From Acidimicrobiaceae bacterium (GTDB lineage Bacteria; Actinomycetota; Acidimicrobiia; Acidimicrobiales; Ilumatobacteraceae), in assembly GCA_947490975.1 (NCBI GenBank), contig CANLHV010000059.1, positions 1-7,199 of the forward strand: DNA of 7,199 bases. Reading direction: 5' to 3'. Positions 1 to 5,830 of the stretch are shown here, one piece after another. The position numbers and the translations under genes were made by a program. Each line of letters starts with the position of its first letter. Position 1 is the first letter of the stretch. The notes under the pieces were generated by a model. That model was not told where the DNA came from, ran no database searches, and saw only the letters and a program-made list of their open reading frames with translations.

Positions 1-53
1 TCTGCCTCGGCAGGCTTGGCATGAAGATCGTCAATGCGAAACAGTTCGCTCAC
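1..53 (-). CDS. sufC: ABC-type ATPase N-terminus, probably SufC (partial)
   Basis: Only the first 17 or so codons are inside the window; the gene runs off the left edge. From a GTG at 53 it reads M-SELFRIDDLHAKPAEA. The pattern of an aliphatic strand followed by DLHA is how ABC ATPases begin, and this wording is closest to what I know of SufC, the ATPase of the SUF iron-sulfur cluster assembly complex, which works with SufB and SufD in the cytoplasm. No Walker A motif is visible because it would lie beyond the edge. The start is supported by a TACACT hexamer 7 nt upstream and by lack of any Shine-Dalgarno sequence. It lies on the same strand as the hydrolase gene upstream, 59 bp away, with a hairpin between them. 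It could be another ABC ATPase; the SufC name is an inference from a short peptide. Confidence 0.45.
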   Translation of the reverse strand, partial: MSELFRIDDLHAKPAEA

Positions 54-60
54 TTAAATA

Positions 61-66
61 AGTGTA
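61..66 (-). promoter_or_regulatory. Putative -10 element for the SufC-like gene (leaderless)
   Basis: On the minus strand the hexamer TACACT is followed by 7 nt (TATTTAA) and then the GTG start codon. This fits the actinobacterial -10 pattern TAnnnT with transcription starting at or next to the start codon. I see no convincing -35 box; the expected place overlaps the hairpin at 87-102. Seen in sequence; promoter activity is inferred. Confidence 0.4.
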
Positions 67-86
67 ATTGCGGGCCTATCTATTTG

Positions 87-102
87 CACTACGCCGGTAG
101 TG
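87..102 (-). terminator. Hairpin between the hydrolase and SufC-like genes
   Basis: A perfect 6-bp inverted repeat, CACTAC and GTAGTG, encloses a 4-nt GC-only loop. It starts 11 nt beyond the stop codon of the hydrolase gene on the minus strand. No T-run follows on that strand, so it would be a weak or non-canonical intrinsic terminator. Because it sits about 20 to 40 bp upstream of the SufC-like start, near where a -35 region would be, it could instead be an operator. The repeat is seen; the role is uncertain. Confidence 0.35.
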
Positions 103-112
103 GTAATTAATT

Positions 113-745
113 TCACCAACCTCGTTCAACCCAAGAAGCAAGTTGTGGTCGTTCAGCGCCGATCGTTGTGTCTAATCCGTGACCAGGTAGGACAATTGTC
201 TCAGCGGCAAACGTAAACAACTTATTGTCGATCGAGTCGATGATCGTTGCAAAGTCACCACCTTCGAGTTGCGTGTTGCCTGGCCCACCCGGAAACAACG
301 TGTCACCCGTAAACAACAGCGGTGTATCAACAACATGAAACGAAATCGAACCTGCTGTGTGCCCCGGGTTATGAATCGCATGCAAACGTAAATCGCCAAC
401 TTCAATAATCTCAGCATCGTCAATAAACACGTCGTAGCCCACGTCGCGTAATCGCGGCGCATCGAGCGCTGTAACCGCAACTTCGTAGCCCGCTTCGCGC
501 ATCGCGGGCACTGCCTGAATGTGATCCCAATGTCCATGAGTTTCGAGCACACGCTTGACGCCAAGACGTTTGCACAATTTCAACAACTGTTCGTGCTCGT
601 TGGCCGCATCAATCAAAACGGCATCACCCGAGCGCCGACACCGCACGACGAAAACATTGTTGTCAAACGGCCCGACCACCACTTTGTGCACATCGACATT
701 GGCGTCGCGCCAGTGCAAAGTTGGGTCAGAATCTAAAAGCGCCAT
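113..745 (-). CDS. Metallo-beta-lactamase-fold hydrolase, glyoxalase II-like
   Basis: This is a 210-residue single-domain MBL-fold metallohydrolase of normal length for the small glyoxalase II-like (YcbL-type) group. All metal ligands are present: THGHWDH (His70, His72, Asp74, His75), NPGHTAGS (His129), GDTLF (Asp148) and LPGHG (His189). Such proteins bind two metal ions, usually zinc or iron, and hydrolyse thioesters or related esters in the cytoplasm; the substrate here cannot be read from sequence. There is no signal peptide. I chose the ATG at 745 over an in-frame TTG at 754 because the TTG overlaps an extended -10-like element, and the ATG is 8 nt downstream of it. The gene is divergent from the acyl-CoA dehydrogenase gene, with 87 bp between start codons, and is followed by a hairpin and the SufC-like gene. 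The family assignment is firm; glyoxalase II activity itself is not shown, since the second, substrate-binding domain of true glyoxalase II is missing. Confidence 0.93.
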   Translation of the reverse strand: MALLDSDPTLHWRDANVDVHKVVVGPFDNNVFVVRCRRSGDAVLIDAANEHEQLLKLCKRLGVKRVLETHGHWDHIQAVPAMREAGYEVAVTALDAPRLRDVGYDVFIDDAEIIEVGDLRLHAIHNPGHTAGSISFHVVDTPLLFTGDTLFPGGPGNTQLEGGDFATIIDSIDNKLFTFAAETIVLPGHGLDTTIGAERPQLASWVERGW

Positions 746-753
746 ATGGCTCA

Positions 754-762
754 ATTATCACA
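754..762 (-). promoter_or_regulatory. Extended -10-like element for the MBL hydrolase
   Basis: Read on the minus strand the site is TGTGATAAT, which matches an extended -10 (TGnTATAAT) at all but one position. Eight nt separate it from the ATG at 745, so the transcript would be leaderless or nearly so. No clear -35 box is visible. It argues against the TTG start at 754, which would lie inside the element. Confidence 0.45.
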
Positions 763-819
763 GGCGAAATCGCCAGTTGCGCCGGTCGCCCCGATTAGCC
801 AAAATCACCTCTGCGCTGG

Positions 820-825
820 CAAGAT
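820..825 (+). promoter_or_regulatory. Weak -10-like hexamer for the acyl-CoA dehydrogenase
   Basis: CAAGAT lies 7 nt before the ATG at 833, within an AT-rich patch that continues as ATATA. It keeps only the A at position 2, A at position 5 and T at position 6 of a -10 box. The spacing is the same as at other operon heads in the window and there is no Shine-Dalgarno sequence, which is the main reason to mention it. Confidence 0.22.
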
Positions 826-832
826 ATACCCC

Positions 833-1948
833 ATGAACTTTGCCTTTACAGAAGAACAAGAAGAGCTCCGCAAAACCGTCCGCGCGTTTCTTGACGCCAA
901 GTCGCCAGAGACTGCAGTGCGCGAACAAATGGAAACTGTAAATGGTTTCGATCCAGCAGTTTGGTCGCAGATGGGTTCGCAAATGGGTTTGATGGGCATT
1001 CATATTCCTGAAGAGTTTGGTGGCATGGGTTTTAGTTACATCGAGTTGGGCGTCGTGCTCGAAGAGATGGGTCGCTCGTTGCTTTGTGCGCCATATTTTT
1101 CGACGGTCGTCATGGCTGCAAATACTTTGATGCAATCAGGTGATGAAGCAGCGAAGAAAAAATATCTTCCAGCAATCGCCAGCGGTGAAACAACTGCGAC
1201 TCTTGCTTCAGTCGAACCATCCGGCAAATGGGATGAATCGGGCGTCACGATGCAAGCCAAAGGCTCGGGCTCAAGTTTTACCTTGACTGGCACAAAGATG
1301 TTCGTACTCGACGGTCACACTTCGTCATTGATTATCGTTTCGGCTCGCACTGCAAAAGGTGTTTCGTTGTTCGCAGTCGAAGGCAATGCGAAAGGTCTAA
1401 CTCGCACGGCGCTTTCGACGATGGATCAAACTCGCAAGCAAGCAAAACTCGAGTTTGCCGACGTGCCAGCAACATTGATTGGCACCGAAGGCAAAGGTTG
1501 GGAAGTTCTCACCCGAGTCAACGATTTGATTGTTGTTGCGCTCGCTGCCGAACAAGTTGGCGGTGCACAAAAAGTTCTTGACATGGCAGTTGAGTACGCA
1601 AAAGTTCGCGTGCAGTTCGGTCGTCCGATTGGTTCTTTCCAAGCGATCAAGCACAAGTGTGCTGACATGTTGCTCGAAGTCGAGTCGGCAAAGTCGGCTG
1701 CGTATTACGGCATGTGGTGCGCCGCTGAGATGAACGACGAGTTGCCATCGGTTGCATCTTTGTCAAAGGCGTATTGCTCAGAGGCTTACTTTCATGCTGC
1801 AGCCGAGAACATTCAGATTCACGGTGGCATCGGCTTCACCTGGGAGCACCCAGCGCACCTTTACTTCAAGCGCGCCAAGTCGAGTGAGTTGCTGTTCGGA
1901 GATCCGACTTATCATCGCGAACTTCTGGCGCAACGCATCGGCATCTAA
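833..1948 (+). CDS. Acyl-CoA dehydrogenase (FadE-like)
   Basis: This 371-residue flavoprotein has the usual length and order of the acyl-CoA dehydrogenase family: helical N-terminal domain (about 1-115, starting MNFAFTEEQEELR), beta domain (about 120-215), and helical C-terminal domain (about 225-371). Family marks include PEEFGGMG (59-66), VQFGRPIGSFQAIKH (260-274) and IQIHGGIGFTWEH (327-339). These enzymes oxidise acyl-CoA to 2-enoyl-CoA with FAD and pass electrons to ETF, in fatty-acid, branched-acid or steroid side-chain breakdown. The Glu that acts as base in medium-chain enzymes aligns by eye with Phe355, and the alternative isovaleryl-CoA-type position with Ile233, so the base is not obvious; Glu240 in AAEQVGG is nearby. 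The frame is open back to 746, but the extra 29 residues do not look like the family and would overlap the divergent promoter, so I use 833. The small membrane protein gene follows after 15 bp, probably in one transcript. Confidence 0.93.
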   Translation: MNFAFTEEQEELRKTVRAFLDAKSPETAVREQMETVNGFDPAVWSQMGSQMGLMGIHIPEEFGGMGFSYIELGVVLEEMGRSLLCAPYFSTVVMAANTLMQSGDEAAKKKYLPAIASGETTATLASVEPSGKWDESGVTMQAKGSGSSFTLTGTKMFVLDGHTSSLIIVSARTAKGVSLFAVEGNAKGLTRTALSTMDQTRKQAKLEFADVPATLIGTEGKGWEVLTRVNDLIVVALAAEQVGGAQKVLDMAVEYAKVRVQFGRPIGSFQAIKHKCADMLLEVESAKSAAYYGMWCAAEMNDELPSVASLSKAYCSEAYFHAAAENIQIHGGIGFTWEHPAHLYFKRAKSSELLFGDPTYHRELLAQRIGI

Positions 1949-1963
1949 AAGTTTTCGCACCGC

Positions 1964-2413
1964 ATGTCTGCGGTTTTAATAATTGCGAGCATCATTGCTG
2001 CGGCGTTGGTCTTCGCAATCGCAGCAGTAATTATTGGTCGCGAGGCTCGACGCCTCGACAGTGTGGCACCACGGGCTGTTTATGAACTCGAACAAGCAAC
2101 ACAGTTCGTTGCTGACAACTTGCCAAGCGAAACCCAAGCTCGGCTGACTTTCGCAGAACTGCGAAAATTACTGGTCTTTCACATGCGTTGGCTTCACGAT
2201 AAAGGTTTGCAACCTGCAGGTGTCGTTGACCGCCAACAAGACATCGTCGATGAAGTCGTAATCGACGAGCAGTCACTCACGGCATATTTGTTAGATGCTG
2301 CCGAGAAAAACAATATTGAGATTCTTGACGATGTCGACGCTGTCCATGTCGTCAAAGCGCACCTTAAATATTTTGACGCGATTGGCGCGATCGGCCCGCA
2401 GTCAAACGACTAG
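1964..2413 (+). CDS. Small membrane-anchored protein of unknown function
   Basis: I do not recognise a named family with certainty, though the layout resembles hypothetical proteins common in actinobacteria. The 149-residue product has one clear membrane segment at about 2-24, rich in Ala, Ile and Val, followed at once by basic residues (REARR, 26-30). By the positive-inside rule the N-terminus is outside and the remaining 120 residues are cytoplasmic. The soluble part looks mainly helical and acidic near its C-terminal half, with no cysteine and no catalytic motif I can name. It lies 15 bp after the acyl-CoA dehydrogenase gene on the same strand, so cotranscription is likely. There is no Shine-Dalgarno sequence. 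Its stop codon TAG overlaps the stop of the converging glycosyltransferase gene within a shared CTAG. Confidence 0.8.
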   Translation: MSAVLIIASIIAAALVFAIAAVIIGREARRLDSVAPRAVYELEQATQFVADNLPSETQARLTFAELRKLLVFHMRWLHDKGLQPAGVVDRQQDIVDEVVIDEQSLTAYLLDAAEKNNIEILDDVDAVHVVKAHLKYFDAIGAIGPQSND

Positions 2414-3966
2414 GCGACTGTTAGCAAGAAACTCAGCGCTTCGTCGAGCGACTGTTTCGAAGTTGAGTCTGTCTTCCAGATGTTTGTATAGCGTTGTAAA
2501 TTCGGGTTGAAATACGGGTCATCATCGAGCACTGAGCCCCATCGCGCGCCAAGTTTGGCAACTTCGGCTTCGACGCGTTTGGCGATTCGAGTTTTTGACT
2601 CAAAGTGAAACAGGTGAGCGTGTGGTGTGAAAACTGCTCGATAGCCCGCAAGTTGAACCTTGAGACAGAAATCGATGTCGTTCCAGTTGCCCGGAAACTC
2701 CATGCATAGCCCACCGACTTGTTCGAACACATCTCGACGAATCAATGCGCATGCAGCGATCAAACTAGAAACTTCGCGTTGAACTTTTAACAAGTTTTGC
2801 GGCCCGGCTGTTTCGGGGCTGCGCGCGCGATAAAGATCTGTCGGGTCAGGGCTAAAAATGTGACCTGCACTTTGAATCGTCGAGTCTTCAAACAACAACA
2901 TCGGGCCAACAACGCCAACAGTCGGGTCGTTGAACATAGCGACCATTAATTCGAGCGCTTCAGCGGTAATTATCTCAGTGTCGTCATTAAGGAGCAAGAT
3001 CAGATCAGATTCACACGACATCGCCCCGAGATTGTTTTTTTCAGCAAAGTTAAACGGCCGGTCGTAGTTAATTGTTTTCAACCGCGCACCACCAATCTCG
3101 CGCAACGTATCGAGCACGGTTTGTGGCGTCGGTGTGTCGGCGACAACGACAACTTCAAAGTTCTGATACGTCGATTTTTCGAACAAACTGCGCACAGCTT
3201 CAACAACCAGCACACGCTCTGAACCAAACACCTCGGCAGACGTGCCACGTGTTGGCACGATTACTGCAACACTTGGCTGTGTTGTCAAGTTGCGCTTGAC
3301 ACGCACGCTCGGCACAGCCGCCTCAAATTCGCAATCAGCATTAATTTTTTGTCGTGCGCAATGGTCAACTACTGCCTGAAGAGAGGCTGATGGGCGAGAG
3401 TCATGGTTTTTCGCCATCGTCAAAAGTTCTGGCATGCGCACAATATTTTTTGCGTTTTCGCTTAAACGCAAGGCACGATCGTGCACATTTCGCCCAACGA
3501 GGTCGGCTATTCCGCCTGCGCGCTCGACAACTTCGGTGCGAGCAACAAGAGTCTCGCCGACATAACAGTGGCCGCGCAGTCGCTCGGGCGACCAACCTGG
3601 TCGGCGCACAAAACTCAGTGGCTCGGCTTTGACGCCTGTTGGGTGTGCCGAGTCACCGTAAATCAAGTCAGCCGCCGCATTTTTACGGATAGTTTCGCGC
3701 ACACTAACCAACGACTCGCGATACAAACCGTCACCTGCGTTCAAGAAAATCACAAAGTCGCTCGTCTTGAAATCGTCGACTGTCGCAACCACTCGCACAC
3801 GACGAAACGACCAGCGGCGCTGCAAAAGTTTGATCGCATCGGGCACAGCACCATAAACAATCCACTTGATGTCTTTCGACCCCGATACGACGAGCGATTT
3901 GTGTGTTACTACTAAATCGTCGAGCGTCGCACTATGAGCATCGGTGACAATTAAAAATTCGCTCAT
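2410..3966 (-). CDS. Two-domain family 2 glycosyltransferase
   Basis: The 518-residue product carries two GT-A (GT2-type) units. The C-terminal unit, about 232-455, looks complete: SVAVIVPTRGT at the start, FNFAEKNNLGA (306-315), a LLLNDDTEI stretch with the metal-binding Asp pair 328-329, and NWNDIDFCLKVQLAGYR (427-443) ahead of the final strand. The N-terminal unit, about 1-210, keeps the GT2 outline (FLNAGDG at 74-80, LIYGD at 101-105, RPGWSPERLRGHCYVG at 122-137) but has lost the N-terminal nucleotide-binding motif and most of the acidic pair. Such proteins transfer sugars to rhamnan, O-antigen-like or other cell-surface glycans at the inner face of the membrane; donor and acceptor are unknown. 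I use the ATG at 3966, not the longer frame from 4041, because it forms an ATGA overlap with the upstream gene and the fold begins there. No membrane segment is seen. Confidence 0.9.
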   Translation of the reverse strand: MSEFLIVTDAHSATLDDLVVTHKSLVVSGSKDIKWIVYGAVPDAIKLLQRRWSFRRVRVVATVDDFKTSDFVIFLNAGDGLYRESLVSVRETIRKNAAADLIYGDSAHPTGVKAEPLSFVRRPGWSPERLRGHCYVGETLVARTEVVERAGGIADLVGRNVHDRALRLSENAKNIVRMPELLTMAKNHDSRPSASLQAVVDHCARQKINADCEFEAAVPSVRVKRNLTTQPSVAVIVPTRGTSAEVFGSERVLVVEAVRSLFEKSTYQNFEVVVVADTPTPQTVLDTLREIGGARLKTINYDRPFNFAEKNNLGAMSCESDLILLLNDDTEIITAEALELMVAMFNDPTVGVVGPMLLFEDSTIQSAGHIFSPDPTDLYRARSPETAGPQNLLKVQREVSSLIAACALIRRDVFEQVGGLCMEFPGNWNDIDFCLKVQLAGYRAVFTPHAHLFHFESKTRIAKRVEAEVAKLGARWGSVLDDDPYFNPNLQRYTNIWKTDSTSKQSLDEALSFLLTVA

Positions 3967-4235
3967 ACTGACAATTTCTTTATCAACTTGCGTAAGGGTC
4001 TTGGAATGTTGCGATAGACAAATCGCACGGGTCTCATCCAACCCGAATGCACCCAGTTGGTTACATGCACCTGCGATGTGTTCGGCGGAAACGAATATTC
4101 ACGCACTTCGCCAAAACGCTCGAGTTGTCGTTGTTGTTCTCGATCTTGTGCAAGTTTGGCCAACTCGGCGTCGCGCCCGGCCAGAACTTCAATCTTTTTT
4201 TGCACGACAACAGGGTCGAATAGAGGCGACACCAT
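3963..4235 (-). CDS. 90-residue protein of unknown function coupled to the glycosyltransferase
   Basis: I do not recognise this protein. It is real by context: same strand as its neighbours, ATG start just after an in-frame stop, and a stop codon that overlaps the glycosyltransferase start as ATGA, the usual sign of translational coupling. Residues 9-40 are charged and helical with a coiled-coil look (VVQKKIEVLAG, then AELAKLAQDREQQRQLERF). The middle (45-67) holds aromatic residues and no charge pattern. Residues 68-88 are strongly basic with spaced hydrophobics (RPVRFVYRN, RPLRKLIKKL), which could lie along an acidic membrane surface. There is no signal peptide or full membrane span. A reasonable guess is a dimerising partner or membrane tether for the glycosyltransferase. 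It could also be a leftover part of a larger protein. Confidence 0.65.
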   Translation of the reverse strand: MVSPLFDPVVVQKKIEVLAGRDAELAKLAQDREQQRQLERFGEVREYSFPPNTSQVHVTNWVHSGWMRPVRFVYRNIPRPLRKLIKKLSV

Positions 4236-4238
4236 GAC

Positions 4239-4254
4239 TAGATAAGGATATCTA
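4239..4254 (-). repeat. Perfect inverted repeat just before the 90-residue gene
   Basis: TAGATA and TATCTA form a perfect 6-bp stem around a 4-nt loop (TCCT on the transcript). It ends 3 nt before the ATG at 4235, the place where a ribosome binding site would be. It shares three bases with the next hairpin, 4252-4274. It might hold back translation, serve as a binding site, or contain a -10-like TATCCT for an internal leaderless promoter. The repeat is seen; the role is not known. Confidence 0.4.
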
Positions 4255-4274
4255 ACCGCGTCGGACGCAGTTAG
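4252..4274 (-). terminator. Hairpin over the end of the MPI-family gene
   Basis: On the minus-strand transcript CUAACUGCG pairs with CGCGGUUAG around a 5-nt loop (UCCGA): nine pairs, one of them U-G. In plus-strand DNA the U-G pair is a C/A mismatch, so the structure fits RNA made from the minus strand better. It covers the TAA stop of the MPI-family gene at 4271-4273. No U-run follows, so full termination is doubtful; partial termination, RNA processing or protection of the upstream message are alternatives. Confidence 0.4.
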
Positions 4275-5086
4275 ATCATCATATTTAGTGCGCCAACAAC
4301 CTGCTCGCCGAGTGCGACATCGCCAACAATTTTAATTCTCTCGCGTAGTTGCTCGCTTGTGGCACGACCAGTAGCAAGTTCGATGAAGACGTTGCTGTCT
4401 AATTCAATTTCGACGATTGGTGTGATGTCACTCGCTTCAACGACGGCCGCGCGACCTTCTTTAACTGCGATCGCAACACTTCGTTGCACCGGCCCAGTGA
4501 TTTTCACGACCGAAACAGAACCTTCAGGCGCTTTCGCCCGTTTGCCAACGACCATCGGCAAAGTTCGAACAAGACGGTCGACGCTTAGTTCTGCACACAG
4601 CGAACCTTGATCGCCCGGCTTGTTGATTGCTCTGCGAATATCTTGTTCGTGCACCCAACTATCCATGGCGCGAATGCTCAAGAAGACTGCCATTGGTGCT
4701 TTACCAATTGGCGTGTTTGACTCGGCGGTGAAATAACTCTCGGGCGCCGAATCAAAAAACGACTTTCGTGCAACGACAATTTCTTTGAACTCACTTAGAA
4801 CTTGTGCGCCGGCCAAATGTCGACGTGAATCAACTTCGTGTTCATTCATCTCGCCGATCGGGTTCTTCACATGCTGCAGATCAGTGGCTTTATGTTGTGT
4901 GCCACCAAGACCGCCGAGTGCGCGTTCAGTGCCGATGATGTGCGACAAATTATCTTGCACCGACCAACCTGGGCAAGCCGTCGCAGTCTTCCATTCGGCT
5001 TCGGTCAGAGTTTCGCAAAGTTCTTGCATCGACTGCCATGTCTCAAAGAGACAACGAAGCGTCAATTTATAGTCGAGGTCGTTCAT
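4271..5086 (-). CDS. Maleylpyruvate isomerase/DinB-family metalloprotein
   Basis: The 271-residue protein has the two-part plan of the actinobacterial maleylpyruvate isomerase-like family (TIGR03083 type). The N-terminal helical DinB-like domain (about 1-160) includes CPGWSVQDNLSHIIGTE (38-54) and RAMDSWVHEQDIRRA (139-153). His49, Asp142 and His146 fit the three metal ligands; the characterised Corynebacterium enzyme has His, Glu, His, so Asp142 replaces Glu. The C-terminal part (about 185-271) is an SCP2-like domain ending FIELATGRA...IVGDVALGEQVV. Characterised members isomerise maleylpyruvate using mycothiol; most members have no known substrate, and that applies here. The ATG at 5086 overlaps the stop of the DsbA-like gene as ATGA, so I reject the longer frame from 5113. 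The next gene follows after 35 bp that hold two hairpins. Confidence 0.88.
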   Translation of the reverse strand: MNDLDYKLTLRCLFETWQSMQELCETLTEAEWKTATACPGWSVQDNLSHIIGTERALGGLGGTQHKATDLQHVKNPIGEMNEHEVDSRRHLAGAQVLSEFKEIVVARKSFFDSAPESYFTAESNTPIGKAPMAVFLSIRAMDSWVHEQDIRRAINKPGDQGSLCAELSVDRLVRTLPMVVGKRAKAPEGSVSVVKITGPVQRSVAIAVKEGRAAVVEASDITPIVEIELDSNVFIELATGRATSEQLRERIKIVGDVALGEQVVGALNMMI

Positions 5087-5772
5087 GGTGCTGGTGTCTG
5101 CACAGTACGCCACTCGCGCGTTCGAAGGTATGAATCGAAAACTTCGGCGATGTTCGCCAAGTCGCGCGACGTTTTTGGCGTTTTGATCTCATATAGACCG
5201 TTGATCTCGCTGTAGTCATTCATAAGTCGCCATAGTTTCATCGCCTCCTCGCCGCGCGGTGGCGGCACAACAACCGGACCAAAAACACTTCGACCATTTT
5301 CAAACACGATCAGCGGCACACCGAATGCAGCAAATTTCTTGACCGACTCTTCGTGGTCGCGACGCACATCGTCGTGTGTCGTTTTGTCGGCGAGTGCTTC
5401 GTCCCAAGTGTTTTCGGGTGCGGCGATGCTTGCGAGAAGTTTGCGGGCGGTTGCTTCTTCATATGGGCGCAATCCGTCTTCGTGCAACGCTTTTGCTGCT
5501 GCAAGATACCAATCGTCACAAAGATCAACATCGATTCGTCGCAACCAGGCGGCAATTCGCAACGGCGTCCAGCCGTAGGCAATTTCACGCTCCCACGGGT
5601 GCTTTTTGCCTTCTTCGCGATTTATCTCTTCGAGACTAAAAAACTTCCAGTTAATTTCAAGGTCGATCTGCGAGCGCACTTCGCGAATCCAGATTGAAGT
5701 TTGATACGCCCACGGGCACATAATGTCAAAGAAGAAATCGATCTTCTGCGGCTTGCTGTTTGAACTCGCCAT
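5083..5772 (-). CDS. DsbA-family thioredoxin-fold protein (CPWA type)
   Basis: This 229-residue cytoplasmic protein has the DsbA/2-hydroxychromene-2-carboxylate isomerase fold: a first strand IDFFFDIMCPWAYQTS (11-26) with the active site CPWA (19-22), an inserted helical domain (about 60-140), and the cis-proline loop FGVPLIVFENG (150-160). Only the first cysteine of the usual CxxC pair is present, so it cannot act as a two-cysteine disulfide oxidase; single-cysteine relatives work as thiol transferases, isomerases or reductases with a low-molecular-weight thiol. The mycobacterial mycothiol-dependent nitroreductase Rv2466c, which has CPWC, is a related architecture. There is no signal peptide. 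I chose ATG at 5772; a TTG at 5793 and a GTG at 5790 are also in frame, but a TAACCT hexamer lies 7 nt before the ATG. The gene heads a four-gene run and overlaps the MPI-family gene by ATGA. Confidence 0.88.
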   Translation of the reverse strand: MASSNSKPQKIDFFFDIMCPWAYQTSIWIREVRSQIDLEINWKFFSLEEINREEGKKHPWEREIAYGWTPLRIAAWLRRIDVDLCDDWYLAAAKALHEDGLRPYEEATARKLLASIAAPENTWDEALADKTTHDDVRRDHEESVKKFAAFGVPLIVFENGRSVFGPVVVPPPRGEEAMKLWRLMNDYSEINGLYEIKTPKTSRDLANIAEVFDSYLRTREWRTVQTPAP

Positions 5773-5779
5773 TAGGTTC

Positions 5780-5785
5780 AGGTTA
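5780..5785 (-). promoter_or_regulatory. Putative -10 element for the DsbA-led operon
   Basis: TAACCT on the minus strand is followed by 7 nt (GAACCTA) and the ATG at 5772. It fits the TAnnnT pattern and a leaderless start. No clear -35 box is seen. It lies in the 58-bp divergent gap shared with the plus-strand promoter at 5819. Confidence 0.4.
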
Positions 5786-5818
5786 GTCACCAAGCCGATG
5801 TCGAAAACGAGCCGAGGC

Positions 5819-5824
5819 TAGATT
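5819..5824 (+). promoter_or_regulatory. Putative -10 element for the 77-residue gene
   Basis: TAGATT is followed by 6 nt (TGAATC) and the ATG at 5831. The match to TAnnnT and the short distance point to a leaderless transcript, and no Shine-Dalgarno sequence is present. No -35 box is convincing. Confidence 0.42.
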
Positions 5825-5830
5825 TGAATC

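Noticed and set aside
746..754. TTG at 754 as start of the MBL hydrolase
   Set aside because: The codon overlaps the -10-like TGTGATAAT element, and ATG 745 is in frame at leaderless spacing from it.
746..832. N-terminal extension of the acyl-CoA dehydrogenase frame back to the ATG at 746
   Set aside because: The 29 extra residues are low-complexity and unlike the family, whose N-terminus begins at MNFAFTEEQEE; they also cover the divergent promoter region.
3481..3915. 144-residue plus-strand open frame opposite the glycosyltransferase
   Set aside because: Its translation has no family features and the opposite strand codes for clear GT2 motifs throughout.
3967..4041. Extension of the glycosyltransferase frame to the ATG at 4041
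   Set aside because: It lies inside the 90-residue gene in another frame, adds nothing like the fold, and the ATGA overlap at 3963-3966 is a better start.
4239..4274. Hairpins as traces of an insertion sequence or attachment site
   Set aside because: There is no target duplication, no transposase or integrase nearby, and the flanking genes are intact.
5087..5113. Extension of the MPI-family frame to 5113
   Set aside because: It overlaps the end of the DsbA-like gene, while ATG 5086 gives an ATGA overlap and a normal family N-terminus.
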